DNA of 64,000 nt, from the NCBI RefSeq assembly GCF_041052385.1, contig NZ_CP163439.1, positions 6,003,001 to 6,067,000 of the forward strand, given 5' to 3'. Below the pieces are notes generated by a model. It was not told the DNA's origin. It saw nothing but the letters and a program-made list of their open reading frames with translations, and searched no databases. The translations under genes were made by a program, and so were the position numbers. The stretch comes from Streptomyces sp. R28. GTDB lineage: Bacteria; Actinomycetota; Actinomycetes; Streptomycetales; Streptomycetaceae. Shown piece by piece: positions 16,738-25,458 of the stretch (position 1 is its first letter; every line of letters begins with the position of its first letter).

Positions 16738-19110
16738 TCAGCCGACGGGGAGGGGCTGTTCGGCCCAGATCGTCTTGCCGGTGGGGGTCTGGCGGGTGCC
16801 CCAGCCCTGAGTGAGCTGGGCGACCATGTGCAGCCCGCGGCCGCCCTCGTCGTAGGTGCGGGCCCGGCGCAGATGGGGGGCCGTGCTGCTGGCGTCGGAC
16901 ACCTCGCAGATCAGGGTGCGGTCCCGGATCAGGCGCAGCCCGATCGGTACGTCGCCGTAGCGGATGGCGTTGGTGACCAGCTCGCTCACCACCAGCTCGG
17001 TGACGAACGCCGCCTCCTGAAGGCCCCAGGCGGCGAGCTGCCGGGAGGCCTGCGCGCGGGCGTCGGCCACGATCGCGGGGTCGGACGGCAGGGCCCAGGC
17101 GGCGACCTGGTCGGCGTGCAGGGCGCGGGTGCGGGCGAGCAGAAGGGCCACGTCGTCGGAGGGGCTCTCGGGGAGCATGGCCTTGAGGATGGCGTCGCAG
17201 GTGATCTCCAGCGACGGCACGGGGGAGGACAGGGCCGCGCAGAGCCGTTCCAGGCCGACGCCGACGTCGCGCTCACGGGCGATCAGGCCGTCGGTGTAGA
17301 AGGCGAGCAGGCTGCCCTCGGGCAGCTCCAGCTCGGTCGCCTCGAAGGGCAGCCCGCCGACGCCGAGCAGCGGACCGGGCGTCAGGTGGACGATGCTGAC
17401 CGACCCGTCGGGCAGCAGCAGGGCGGGCGGGACGTGACCGGCGCTGGCGAGGGTGCAGATCCGGGAGACCGGGTCGTAGACGCCGTACAGGCAGGTCGCG
17501 CCGATCCCACCGGTGTACGGCAGGTCGCGGACGGTGCTGTCGTCGTCCGAGGTGAGGTGGGTGACCAGGTCGTCGAGGTGGGTGAGCAGCTCGTCCGGGG
17601 GCAGGTCCACGTCGGCGAGGGTGCGTACGGCGGTGCGCAGCCGGCCCATGGTGGCCGAGGCGTGGATGCCGTGCCCGACGACATCGCCGACCACCAGCGC
17701 GACGCGGGTGCCCGACAGCGGGACGACGTCGAACCAGTCGCCGCCCACGCCGGCGCCCGTGCCGGCCGGCAGATAGCGGTACGCCACCTCGACGGCCGCC
17801 TGTTTCGGCAGGTCACGGGGGAGCAGGCTGCGCTGGAGGGTGAGCGCGTTGGTGCGCTCGCGGGTGTAGCGGCGGGCGTTGTCCACGCCGACGGCCGCCC
17901 GGCCCGCGAGTTCCTCGGCGAGGATCAGGTCGTCCTGCTGGAAGGGCGGGGAGTCCTTGCTGCGGACGAAGACCGCGACCCCGAGGGGGATGCCGCGGGC
18001 CCGCAGCGGGGTGGCGATGACCGAGTGGAAGCCGTGTTCCCGGACGATGGCGGCCCGCGCCTCGTGGTCGGTGACCCACCGTTGGAAGTCGGGGTCGTCC
18101 TTGCCGCTGAGGACCGGTCGCCCGCTGGTCAGGGAGCGGGCGGGCGGCGAGAACGGGGGATAGGTGTCGATCCCGCCGAGTTCGATGGCGGCCTCCGGCA
18201 CGCCCCCGCCCTCGGCGGCCGACTGGTGGGCGACCCGGCGCAGCACCACGGCGGCGTCGACCGGCCCCGGCACCGGCTCCTCCCCGCGGATCACCGAGTC
18301 GAGCAGGTCCACGCTGGCGAAGTCGGCGAGCCGTGGGACGGCCAGATCGGCGAGCTCCTGGGCGGTGCGGCTGACGTTCAGCGTGGTGCCGATGCGGGTG
18401 CCCGCCTCGTTCAGCAGGGCCAGCCGCTGCCGGGCGGCGTACTGCTCGCTGCTGTCGAAGGCGGCGGTGCCGACCCCGGCCACCTCGCCGGACTCGGGGT
18501 CCCGCACGGGCCACAGCTCGACGATCCAGGAGCGCTGCCGGGCGGCCGCGGCCGGCGCCGGGGCGAACCCCTCGTACCGCATCGGCATGGCCTCCTCGGC
18601 GACCCGCCGGACACACCTGAGGAACCCTTCGTCGGAGCGTGCCTCGCCGAGCGGGTCGGCCTCCGCGCCTGCGTTCAGCCGCCACGATCCCGACGCGGCG
18701 CTGTAGGTGGACAGGGCGATCGAGGACTGGGCGAAGGCCCACTCCACCATCCGCCGGTCGCGCTGTGACCCAGTTGTTCCGGTGGTGGCGGTGACGACGA
18801 ACGCCTGGGTCGCGCCGTCGCCGTCCAGGGAGGGCTCGGCGTGCAGGGTCAGTTCGACGCGGTGGCCGTCGCGGTGCCTCAGCGCCGCCGTGCCGCTCCA
18901 CTCCTGGGAGCCGACGGGGGAGAAACCGGTCGCCCCCCGGTCCACGAGGAGGTCGGCCGCGGCCCGGCCCACGACCTCGGAGGCGCGGTACCCCAGCAGC
19001 CGCCGGGCGCCCTCGCTCCACCCCGTGAGGATGCCCTCGATGCCGAGGGTGGCTGTCGCGGCATCTGGTGACCACCCGTAGTGACCGTGGCTCTGATCAA
19101 AAGTGGTCAT
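16738..19110 (-). CDS. PAS-GAF-PP2C phosphatase with C-terminal HATPase (SpoIIE/RsbU-like)
   Basis: 790 residues. Order: PAS domain (about 10-85, GWSEGARRLLGYRASEVVGR), a second PAS-like region, a GAF domain (about 240-410), a PP2C-type phosphatase (about 430-650, with GGDWFDVVPL, VVGDVVGHG and LAFYTDGLIARE), and an RsbW-like ATPase (about 680-785, ELVTNAIRYG, GGRGLHMVAQ). Such proteins tune anti-sigma/anti-anti-sigma switches by dephosphorylation. It is the first gene of the operon that continues into the LacI-like sensor and ABC importer, so carbohydrate status may control its output (inference). Confidence 0.88.
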   Translation of the reverse strand: MTTFDQSHGHYGWSPDAATATLGIEGILTGWSEGARRLLGYRASEVVGRAAADLLVDRGATGFSPVGSQEWSGTAALRHRDGHRVELTLHAEPSLDGDGATQAFVVTATTGTTGSQRDRRMVEWAFAQSSIALSTYSAASGSWRLNAGAEADPLGEARSDEGFLRCVRRVAEEAMPMRYEGFAPAPAAAARQRSWIVELWPVRDPESGEVAGVGTAAFDSSEQYAARQRLALLNEAGTRIGTTLNVSRTAQELADLAVPRLADFASVDLLDSVIRGEEPVPGPVDAAVVLRRVAHQSAAEGGGVPEAAIELGGIDTYPPFSPPARSLTSGRPVLSGKDDPDFQRWVTDHEARAAIVREHGFHSVIATPLRARGIPLGVAVFVRSKDSPPFQQDDLILAEELAGRAAVGVDNARRYTRERTNALTLQRSLLPRDLPKQAAVEVAYRYLPAGTGAGVGGDWFDVVPLSGTRVALVVGDVVGHGIHASATMGRLRTAVRTLADVDLPPDELLTHLDDLVTHLTSDDDSTVRDLPYTGGIGATCLYGVYDPVSRICTLASAGHVPPALLLPDGSVSIVHLTPGPLLGVGGLPFEATELELPEGSLLAFYTDGLIARERDVGVGLERLCAALSSPVPSLEITCDAILKAMLPESPSDDVALLLARTRALHADQVAAWALPSDPAIVADARAQASRQLAAWGLQEAAFVTELVVSELVTNAIRYGDVPIGLRLIRDRTLICEVSDASSTAPHLRRARTYDEGGRGLHMVAQLTQGWGTRQTPTGKTIWAEQPLPVG

Positions 19111-19298
19111 TATGGCTCAATTCGCGGCGGTGATGTTACTCACGGTTCCAGCGTGCGCGTTGCGCGAGAATCGGACAAGTCGGATTCCCATGCATGAATC
19201 TCGGCCTGGAGGGCCGGTGCGGAGACGGCGGCGAGGCGCCGGGAAGGTGCTGGCAAGACCCCGGGAAGACGGCGCGGAGACGGGTGGAGGAGTTCGCG

Positions 19299-19700
19299 AT
19301 GGGTTATTCCGGTACGCCGCTCGCCAGGAAGATCGGCATCAGGCCGGGCCACCGGGTGCGGCTCCGCCACGCGCCCGCACGCTGGGACATTCCCGGGCTG
19401 CCGGAGGGCTGCGACGTGGCCGAGGGGAGCCCGCGGGGTGCGGACGTCGCCGTCGCGTTCTATCGGTCGTACGGCGATCTCGTCGCCGAAGGCCCGGGAC
19501 TGGTCGGCGACCTCGCCGACGACGCCATGCTCTGGATCGCCTGGCCCCGCCGGGCGGCCGGCCACGTCAGTGACATCACCGAGAACGCGCTGCGGGACCT
19601 CTTCCTCCCGCTCGGCGTGGTCGACGTGAAGGTCGCGGCGCTGGGAGAGGACTGGTCGGGCCTGAAGTTCGTACGGCGCAGGGAGAACCGCCGCGCATGA
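19299..19700 (+). CDS. DUF3052 family protein
   Basis: 133 residues starting MGYSGTPLARKIGIRPG, the conserved opening of DUF3052 proteins in actinobacteria, with later DADVAVAF/DAMLWIAWPRR-like and LGVVDVKVAALGEDWSGLKFVRR segments. The ATG at 19299 has GGAGGAG at 19286-19292. A longer in-frame start exists at 19194 but adds unconserved residues. Molecular role unknown. Divergent from the PP2C gene and followed by a strong terminator. Confidence 0.8.
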   Translation: MGYSGTPLARKIGIRPGHRVRLRHAPARWDIPGLPEGCDVAEGSPRGADVAVAFYRSYGDLVAEGPGLVGDLADDAMLWIAWPRRAAGHVSDITENALRDLFLPLGVVDVKVAALGEDWSGLKFVRRRENRRA

Positions 19701-19734
19701 CCCGCCGAGGGGAGAGGGGGAGGAGTGAAGGGAC

Positions 19735-19773
19735 GCGGGTCCCGGTCGCTCACCTCCGGCGACCGGGACCCGC
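19735..19773 (+). terminator. Strong stem-loop after the DUF3052 gene
   Basis: A perfect 15-bp stem (19735-19749 with 19759-19773) around a 9-nt loop. Flanking GGGAC/GTCCC can extend it across a small bulge. There is no T-run, as is common for Streptomyces terminators. Confidence 0.75.
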
Positions 19774-20136
19774 ATGCGTCCCCGGATCCGGCCGCGGCGG
19801 CGACACTCCCCCGAGTTACGCGTTGTACGCGCGCACCGTCGGGCCAGATCCGATGAAGTGATCACATCAGGTCGCACCAACGGATCGCTAACATATGGCC
19901 AACGGCGCTCCGTTTCGAGGTCGTTCGGTTGGCGCGAAGTCGACGGACGATAACGGGAAACGGCCCGGAGGGGAACGGTTTTCCCGCCGGGGGCGTCGAG
20001 AAGGGTGGCGGGAAGCCGTCGTACAAGGGGCGGATCTCCGCCAGACGCGGCGTTTTCCATGCCGTGTGGATGTCGTCGTGGGAGCGCGAGTGCGGGTGCG
20101 AGTGCGGGCCCGCCGAGCGGGAAGGCAGTGGGCGGC
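19774..20136 (+). other. Intergenic region upstream of the AfsR-type gene
   Basis: No gene with convincing codon bias or homology was recognised. The region presumably holds the promoter of the AfsR-type gene, but no confident -35/-10 pair was found. Open frames through it are GC-rich noise leading into the start at 20137. Confidence 0.5.
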
Positions 20137-21525
20137 GTGAAGCGGTGCGGGCTGCGGTTCGGACTGCTGGGGCCGCCGGTTGTGTACGAGGTCGAGAGCG
20201 GTTCCTGCGACGGCCGGGGCTCTGACGTCCAGGGCCCTGACGTCCAGGACCCCGACGTCGCGGGCTCCGCTGTCCGGGACTCCGCTGTCCGGACCGTCCG
20301 CAGCCCCAAGCTGCGTGCCCTGCTCGCCGCGCTGCTGCTCGAAGGCGGCCGGGTCGTCTCCGTGGAATCGCTGACGGACGTGCTGTGGGGCGGGACGCCG
20401 CCCGCGTCCGCGCGTGCCTCGCTGCACAACCATGTGGCCCGGCTGCGGCGGCTGCTCGACGACCCCGAACGGCTGCGGGCGGTGCCGCCCGGCTATGTGC
20501 TGCGCGTCGACGAGGGCGAGCTGGACGTCGACGTCTTCGTGAGCCGCGTCGCCGCGGCCCGCGCCGCGCATGTCGCGCGGGAGTGGGAGCGCACCGTGCG
20601 CGAGTGCACGGCGGCGCTCGCGCTGTGGCGGGGCACGCCCCTGTCCGGCCTGCCCGCCGAGGTGGGCGGCTACGCGCTGGTACAGCGCCTGAACGAGGCG
20701 CGGCTGCTGCTCCTGGAGTGGCGCTACGACGCCGAGCTGACCGTTGCCGGCCCACGACTCGACGCCCTCGTACCCGAACTGGCCGCACTCGCCGCCGAGC
20801 ACCCCCTACGGGAGTCCTTCCACCGCCACCTGATGCTCGCCCTGCACGGCACGGGCCGACGCGCCGAGGCCCTGGCCGTCCACCGCGATCTGCGTACGCG
20901 CCTGGTCGAGGAGCTTGGTGTGGAGCCGGGGGCGGGGGTGCGCGAGGCGCATATGGAGGTGTTGCGGGGGGCGGGGGATGTCGGTGGTGCGGGGCGAGCT
21001 GCGGGGCCCGGGGCGGGGGAGGGGGCTGGTCGTGGGGTGCGACAGGCCGCGGTGGGCTCGGCCGACCTTGAGCCGCAAAGGCCCAGGCAGGGCTCAGTCG
21101 GCCGTGACGATGACGCCCTCCGCCCCGCCGCCACCTCCCCCACCGCCGACGCCGTCACCTCCCCCGCAGGCGACGCGCTCCCCAACACCGCGCCCCCTGA
21201 AGCTACGCGTGATGACGACGCCCTCCGGCGCCCCACGCCCGCCGACGGCTTCCGCGAGGCTGACGCGTCGGCCGTTCCGGGCCTACGTGAGCCGGACGCC
21301 CTGGCCGCTGCGCTCGTCCGGGAATCGGAGGCGCCCGCAGCCCCAGCCCCCCACCAAGCGCAGGACGCACCACCCACCCACCGCAGCAGCCCGCACCCTC
21401 ATCATCACCCCGCCCCGCCCAACTCCCCCCACCCCCCGCCTACTTCACCGGCCGTACCGCCGTACTCGCCGACCTGCGCCGCACCCTCGCCCTCGCTCCC
21501 ACGCGTCAACCCACCGTCGCGGTAG
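20137..21525 (+). CDS. AfsR/SARP-type regulator, N-terminal half (frameshifted)
   Basis: From the GTG at 20137: RFGLLGPPVVYE opens the winged-helix DNA-binding domain. LRALLAALLLEGGRVVSVESLTDVLWG and the BTAD helices (LLLLEWRYDAEL through EALAVHRDLRTRLVEELGVEPG) identify a SARP/AfsR N-terminus. A Pro/Ala/Asp-rich linker follows, then out-of-frame Pro/His-rich sequence to a TAG at 21523. The expected continuation of an AfsR-like protein (YFTGRTAVLADLRRTLA then the NB-ARC P-loop) is present in another frame from about 21438. A single missing C in one of two C6 runs (21425-21430 or 21432-21437) would join the halves. Residues ~29-52 include a DNA-level 15-nt repeat insertion. Confidence 0.75.
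   Translation: MKRCGLRFGLLGPPVVYEVESGSCDGRGSDVQGPDVQDPDVAGSAVRDSAVRTVRSPKLRALLAALLLEGGRVVSVESLTDVLWGGTPPASARASLHNHVARLRRLLDDPERLRAVPPGYVLRVDEGELDVDVFVSRVAAARAAHVAREWERTVRECTAALALWRGTPLSGLPAEVGGYALVQRLNEARLLLLEWRYDAELTVAGPRLDALVPELAALAAEHPLRESFHRHLMLALHGTGRRAEALAVHRDLRTRLVEELGVEPGAGVREAHMEVLRGAGDVGGAGRAAGPGAGEGAGRGVRQAAVGSADLEPQRPRQGSVGRDDDALRPAATSPTADAVTSPAGDALPNTAPPEATRDDDALRRPTPADGFREADASAVPGLREPDALAAALVRESEAPAAPAPHQAQDAPPTHRSSPHPHHHPAPPNSPHPPPTSPAVPPYSPTCAAPSPSLPRVNPPSR
20224..20295. repeat. 15-nt tandem repeats inside the SARP winged-helix domain
   Basis: About five imperfect 15-nt units related to GACGTCCAGGACCCC, drifting to GCTGTCCGGGACTCC, encode a GPDVQDPDV-type insertion between the first strand (GLLGPPVVYE) and the first helix (KLRALLAALL) of the DNA-binding domain. 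The frame is kept because the unit is a multiple of three. Confidence 0.7.
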
Positions 21526-21527
21526 CC

Positions 21528-23702
21528 GTGATCAGCGGCATGGCCGGCGTAGGCAAGAGCGCGCTGGCGCTGCAGGCCGCGCACGGGCTGGCGAACCGTT
21601 TCCCCGACGGTCAGCTCTACGTCAACCTGCACGGCGCCACCCCCGGCATGCCCCCGCTCACCCCCGGCCAGGCGCTCGCCGCACTGCTCCGTGACCTCGG
21701 CGCCGACCCCCGCTCCATCCCCGAACACCCGGACGCCGCCACCGCCTTGCTCCGCTCGCTGCTCGCCCCGACCCGCACGCTCATGGTCCTGGACGACGCC
21801 GCGAACGCCGCCCAGGTACGCCCGCTGCTCCCGGCCGGCCCCGGCTGCGCCGTGATCATCACCAGCCGCTCCCCGCTGACGGCCTTGGACGGCGCCCGCC
21901 GCTTCCCGCTCACGCCCCTGACGGCGGAGGACAGCGCGGCCCTGCTGTGGGCGGCATCGGGGCGCGACGCGCGCGACGGGCAGGGTGGCCCCGGCGCAAA
22001 GCACCGGCTCGCCGAAGGCGACCGCCCCAGCGGCCCAGCCCTCCGTGCCGATCACGACGGCCTCGACGCCACCCACCCCCTCATCGAGCTCACCGGCCGC
22101 CTCCCCCTCGCCCTCCGCGTCGTCGCCGCCCGCCTGGCCGCCCGCCGTGCCCTCACACTCGACGTGCTCGCCGGTCAACTGGCCGCCGCCGAGAGCCGGT
22201 TGCACCACCTGGAGTACGACGACCTCAGCGTCCGCCGCTCCCTCGCCGTCGCTCACGACGCCCTCGCCGCCTCCGACCACGAGGCCGACCGGGACGCGGC
22301 CCTCGCCCTGCGCCGCATCGGCGCCGTCGACCTGCCCGCGTACGGCGTACCCCTGCTGGCCCGCCTGACCGGCACCGACGAGCGCCGGGCCGAGGCCGCC
22401 CTCGACCGACTCGTCGACGTGGCCCTCCTGGAGGAGATCGCGTACGGCCGCTACGCCCCGCACGACCTGGTGCGCGACTTCGCCCGTGAGCTCGCGGGAA
22501 CGGACGGTGAGACGGACACCGCGGAAACCGCCCTGCGCTGGTACGCCGCCGTCGCCGAACGCACCCTCACCGCCATCGTCGAACCCGGCCTCGACCAGGA
22601 GGACCGCTGCAGGCCGACGTCCGCACAGCCGCCAGAGCACACGGCCCATGTGCTCGGCGCCGCCCCCTTCGAGAGTTCCGAAGCGGCCTTCGCCTGGGGC
22701 GACCTGGAGCTGGAGAACGTCGTCGTGCTGGTCGAGCGGTATACGAACGCCGCCGGCGACGGCACCGCCGCCCACATCTGCGCCCAGATCTCCACCCTCA
22801 TCCGTCTCCTCTTCCCCTGCGTCCAACGCGCGGGCCGCGTCGCCGAGATGGAGGTGCTCGGCCGGGCCGCCCTGCGCGTGGCGCGACGGCTCGGAGACGA
22901 GGCCGCCGAGGCGTACGCGCTGGGCGACCTCGCCGGCCTGCACTTCCTGACCGGCCGCAACAACGAGGCCCTCACCCTCAACGACCGGTCCCTGGCGATC
23001 TGGCGGCGCCTCGACGTGGCCTCCCGGATCTGGCGCTGCCTCAACAACCGGGGCCTGCTGCTCGAGAACCTCGGCCGGTACTCCGAGTCCGGGCAGGCGC
23101 TGCACCAGAGCCTGGAGTACTCACGGCAGTTGGACGACCCTTACGGCGAGGCCGTGACGTACCAGCACCTCGGCAACCTGTACGAGCACACCGACCCCCG
23201 GGCCGCCATCGAGCAGCACCGGCGCTCGCTCGCGATCGGTGACCGGATCGGCAACGTCGTCGTGCGGCACTCCGCCCACTGCAACATCGGTTACGCCCAC
23301 GTCACCCTCGGCGAACCGGCCGCCGCCGTACCCCACTTCGACGAGAGCCTGCGCATCCTTGGCGGCCACAGCGACTGGCACGGCGAGTCACAGACCCGCC
23401 TCGGACTGGTCCGCGCCCTGCGCCTCCTCGGCCGCGCCGAACGCGCCGAACGCGAGTGCGCCGAGCTGCTCCACCGCGCCGACGCCCGCGCCGACCGCTA
23501 CACGGCCGGCCTCGCCCGCCACCAGCGCGGCCTCCTGCTGCGCGAGCGCGGACGTATCCAGGAGGCGTACGACGCTTGGCGCACGGCCCTTGAGGCACTG
23601 GACGGCACGGACGAGAAGACGGTCCTGGCGGAACTCAGTGAGCTGCTCGCCGACGAGGAGCCCGCCGACACCAATCCCGCCGCCGACACGGAACGACGCT
23701 GA
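21528..23702 (+). CDS. AfsR-type regulator, C-terminal NB-ARC/TPR half
   Basis: Homologous reading in this frame begins near 21438 (AYFTGRTAVLADLRR), before the first usable start, the GTG at 21528. The P-loop is ISGMAGVGKSALALQAAHGL, then LVVLDDAANAAQ-type Walker B (MVLDDAANAA), the GCAVIITSRS sensor, and about 350 residues of TPR-like helices (LGNLYEHTDPRAAIEQHRRSLAIGD, HCNIGYAHVTLGEPAAAVPHFDESLRILG). In intact AfsR-like proteins this half controls oligomerisation of the SARP half. The frame differs from the upstream half, so the two are separate here unless the indel is an error or ribosomes slip. It ends directly against the convergent polymerase gene. Confidence 0.75.
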   Translation: MISGMAGVGKSALALQAAHGLANRFPDGQLYVNLHGATPGMPPLTPGQALAALLRDLGADPRSIPEHPDAATALLRSLLAPTRTLMVLDDAANAAQVRPLLPAGPGCAVIITSRSPLTALDGARRFPLTPLTAEDSAALLWAASGRDARDGQGGPGAKHRLAEGDRPSGPALRADHDGLDATHPLIELTGRLPLALRVVAARLAARRALTLDVLAGQLAAAESRLHHLEYDDLSVRRSLAVAHDALAASDHEADRDAALALRRIGAVDLPAYGVPLLARLTGTDERRAEAALDRLVDVALLEEIAYGRYAPHDLVRDFARELAGTDGETDTAETALRWYAAVAERTLTAIVEPGLDQEDRCRPTSAQPPEHTAHVLGAAPFESSEAAFAWGDLELENVVVLVERYTNAAGDGTAAHICAQISTLIRLLFPCVQRAGRVAEMEVLGRAALRVARRLGDEAAEAYALGDLAGLHFLTGRNNEALTLNDRSLAIWRRLDVASRIWRCLNNRGLLLENLGRYSESGQALHQSLEYSRQLDDPYGEAVTYQHLGNLYEHTDPRAAIEQHRRSLAIGDRIGNVVVRHSAHCNIGYAHVTLGEPAAAVPHFDESLRILGGHSDWHGESQTRLGLVRALRLLGRAERAERECAELLHRADARADRYTAGLARHQRGLLLRERGRIQEAYDAWRTALEALDGTDEKTVLAELSELLADEEPADTNPAADTERR

Positions 23703-25424
23703 TCACTTGGCGTCCGCATAGCACTCCACCACCGCCGTGGTGAACGGAAACCGCACCGGCGTCTCCCCGAACGTCAGCCGCCCCGCCAGCTCCGCCGCCT
23801 CCCGGATCGCCGTCACGACGGCCTCGGTCTCCTCCTCGGGACAGTGCACGATCACCTCGTCGTGCTGGAAGAAGACCAGTTCCGCCGCCATGCCCGCGCA
23901 GGCCTGCCGCAGCGCGGCGAGCAGCAGCAGGGCCCAGTCGGCGGCACTGCCCTGTACGACGAAGTTGCGGGCGAAGCGGCCCCGGGCGCGGGCGTTGGAG
24001 GAGGCGTAGCCCGGCACCCACTCCTGCGGCCCGGAGCCCCCGGCCGACTCGTCCTCCGTGTCCCGCGTGTCCGGCGTGTCCGGGGCCGGGATCCCCGCCT
24101 CCTCGCCCGCATCGTCCGTCGCCCCGGCCGCCGGGGGACACGTCCGCCCCAGCCACGTCCGCACGAGCCGCCCCTCCTCACCGGCACGGGCGGCGTCGTC
24201 GACGTATGCCACCGCCTTGGGGAAGCGGCGTCTGAGCGCGGCGAGGTTCTTCAGGCCGTCGCCGGAGGTCTGGCCGTAGACGGCACCCAGCACGGCAAGC
24301 TTGGCCTGCGCACGGTCGCCGGAGAAGGCGCGGTCGGAGACGGACTGATACAGATCCGTCTCCCGCCCGGCCACCTCCATCAGCCCGGGGTCACGGGAGA
24401 TCGCCGCCAGCACCCGCGGCTCCATCTGGTCGGCGTCGGCCACCACGAGCCGCCAGCCGGGGTCGGCGACCACGGCCCGCCGGATCACCTTCGGGATCTG
24501 CAGCCCGCCCCCGCCGTTGGTCACCCACCGCCCCGTGACCGTCCCGCCCGCGAGGAACTCCGGCCGGAACCGCCCGTCCCGCACCCAGTCCTGCAGCCAG
24601 GACCAGCCGTGGGCCACCCAGATCCGGTAGAGCTTCTTGTACTCGACCAGCGGCTTCACGGCCGGATGGTCGAGGGTCTCGATCTCCCAGCGCCGGGTCG
24701 ATCTGATCTTGATCCCGGCCTGCGCGAAGGCCTTGATCACATCGGCCGGCAGATCGGGCCGCACCCGGCGCCCGAACGTGGCCGACACCTCGTCCGCCAG
24801 CTCGGCCAGCCGCCGCGGCTCCCCGCCGCCCGCGTACCGCTCGCCCAGCAGCTCGTGCAGCACCCGGCGGTGCACCTCGGCGCTCCACGGCAGCCCGGAC
24901 CGGTTCATCTCGGCGGCGACGAGCATCCCCGCCGACTCGGCCGCCGTCAGCAGCCGCATCCGCTCCGGGTGGGCGGTGGCGTCGTGCCGGCGCTGCTGGT
25001 CGGCGTACACCTCGACGAGGTCGGCCAGGGGGACGTGCTCGGCCTGCGGCTCGAAGAGCGAGGACTGCGAGCCCGGCTCGGCCGCCCGCTGGGGCGGATC
25101 GGGCGGTACGGGACCGCCCCGCAGCCGGGCGAGGGCCGCGGCGGCCGACCTCGGTTCGCCGTACCGCCCCTCGTGGCCGAGCAGGAGGGTCTCGGCGTCC
25201 TCGATGTCGTAGCACCGCTCCACTCGCACCCCCGTGGCGAGCAGCCGCGGATAGACCTCGTTGGTGGACCGCCACACCCACCGGGCCACCTCCGGCCGCC
25301 CCCGCACGGCCTCACCCAGGTCCGCCTCCCGGCGCACCGGCCCCGCGGGCAGCCCGTCCGGACCGAGGGGGGCGATCTCCACGCCACCGTCCTCGGCCGG
25401 AGCGAGTGCCCAGCGGTCGGTCAT
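23703..25424 (-). CDS. DNA polymerase I-like protein (family A polymerase, 3'-5' exonuclease-type N-terminus)
   Basis: 573 residues from the ATG at 25424. The C-terminal two thirds show family A polymerase motifs: motif A region VVADADQMEPRVLAAIS, motif B RAQAKLAVLGAVYGQTSGDGLKNL, and motif C FFQHDEVIVHCP. The N-terminal third resembles a degenerate exonuclease domain. It lacks the 5'-3' nuclease, so it is shorter than housekeeping PolA and corresponds to the second polA-like protein of streptomycetes. A small acidic insertion (about DDAGEEAGIPAPDTPDTRDTEDESAGG) is visible before the fingers end. Likely a repair polymerase. Confidence 0.88.
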   Translation of the reverse strand: MTDRWALAPAEDGGVEIAPLGPDGLPAGPVRREADLGEAVRGRPEVARWVWRSTNEVYPRLLATGVRVERCYDIEDAETLLLGHEGRYGEPRSAAAALARLRGGPVPPDPPQRAAEPGSQSSLFEPQAEHVPLADLVEVYADQQRRHDATAHPERMRLLTAAESAGMLVAAEMNRSGLPWSAEVHRRVLHELLGERYAGGGEPRRLAELADEVSATFGRRVRPDLPADVIKAFAQAGIKIRSTRRWEIETLDHPAVKPLVEYKKLYRIWVAHGWSWLQDWVRDGRFRPEFLAGGTVTGRWVTNGGGGLQIPKVIRRAVVADPGWRLVVADADQMEPRVLAAISRDPGLMEVAGRETDLYQSVSDRAFSGDRAQAKLAVLGAVYGQTSGDGLKNLAALRRRFPKAVAYVDDAARAGEEGRLVRTWLGRTCPPAAGATDDAGEEAGIPAPDTPDTRDTEDESAGGSGPQEWVPGYASSNARARGRFARNFVVQGSAADWALLLLAALRQACAGMAAELVFFQHDEVIVHCPEEETEAVVTAIREAAELAGRLTFGETPVRFPFTTAVVECYADAK

Positions 25425-25458
25425 GCAGCGAGTGTGGCACCCGGGTCTGACAACGCCC

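Noticed and set aside
16736..17000. Hidden HTH for the LacI-like sensor upstream of its ATG
   Set aside because: This DNA encodes the conserved HATPase end of the phosphatase in another frame; no HTH pattern in the sensor's frame.
19130..19143. GTGA-N6-TCAC, a Crp-like site upstream of the PP2C gene
   Set aside because: Only eight defined bases match and the fit to the Streptomyces Crp consensus is imperfect; expected by chance.
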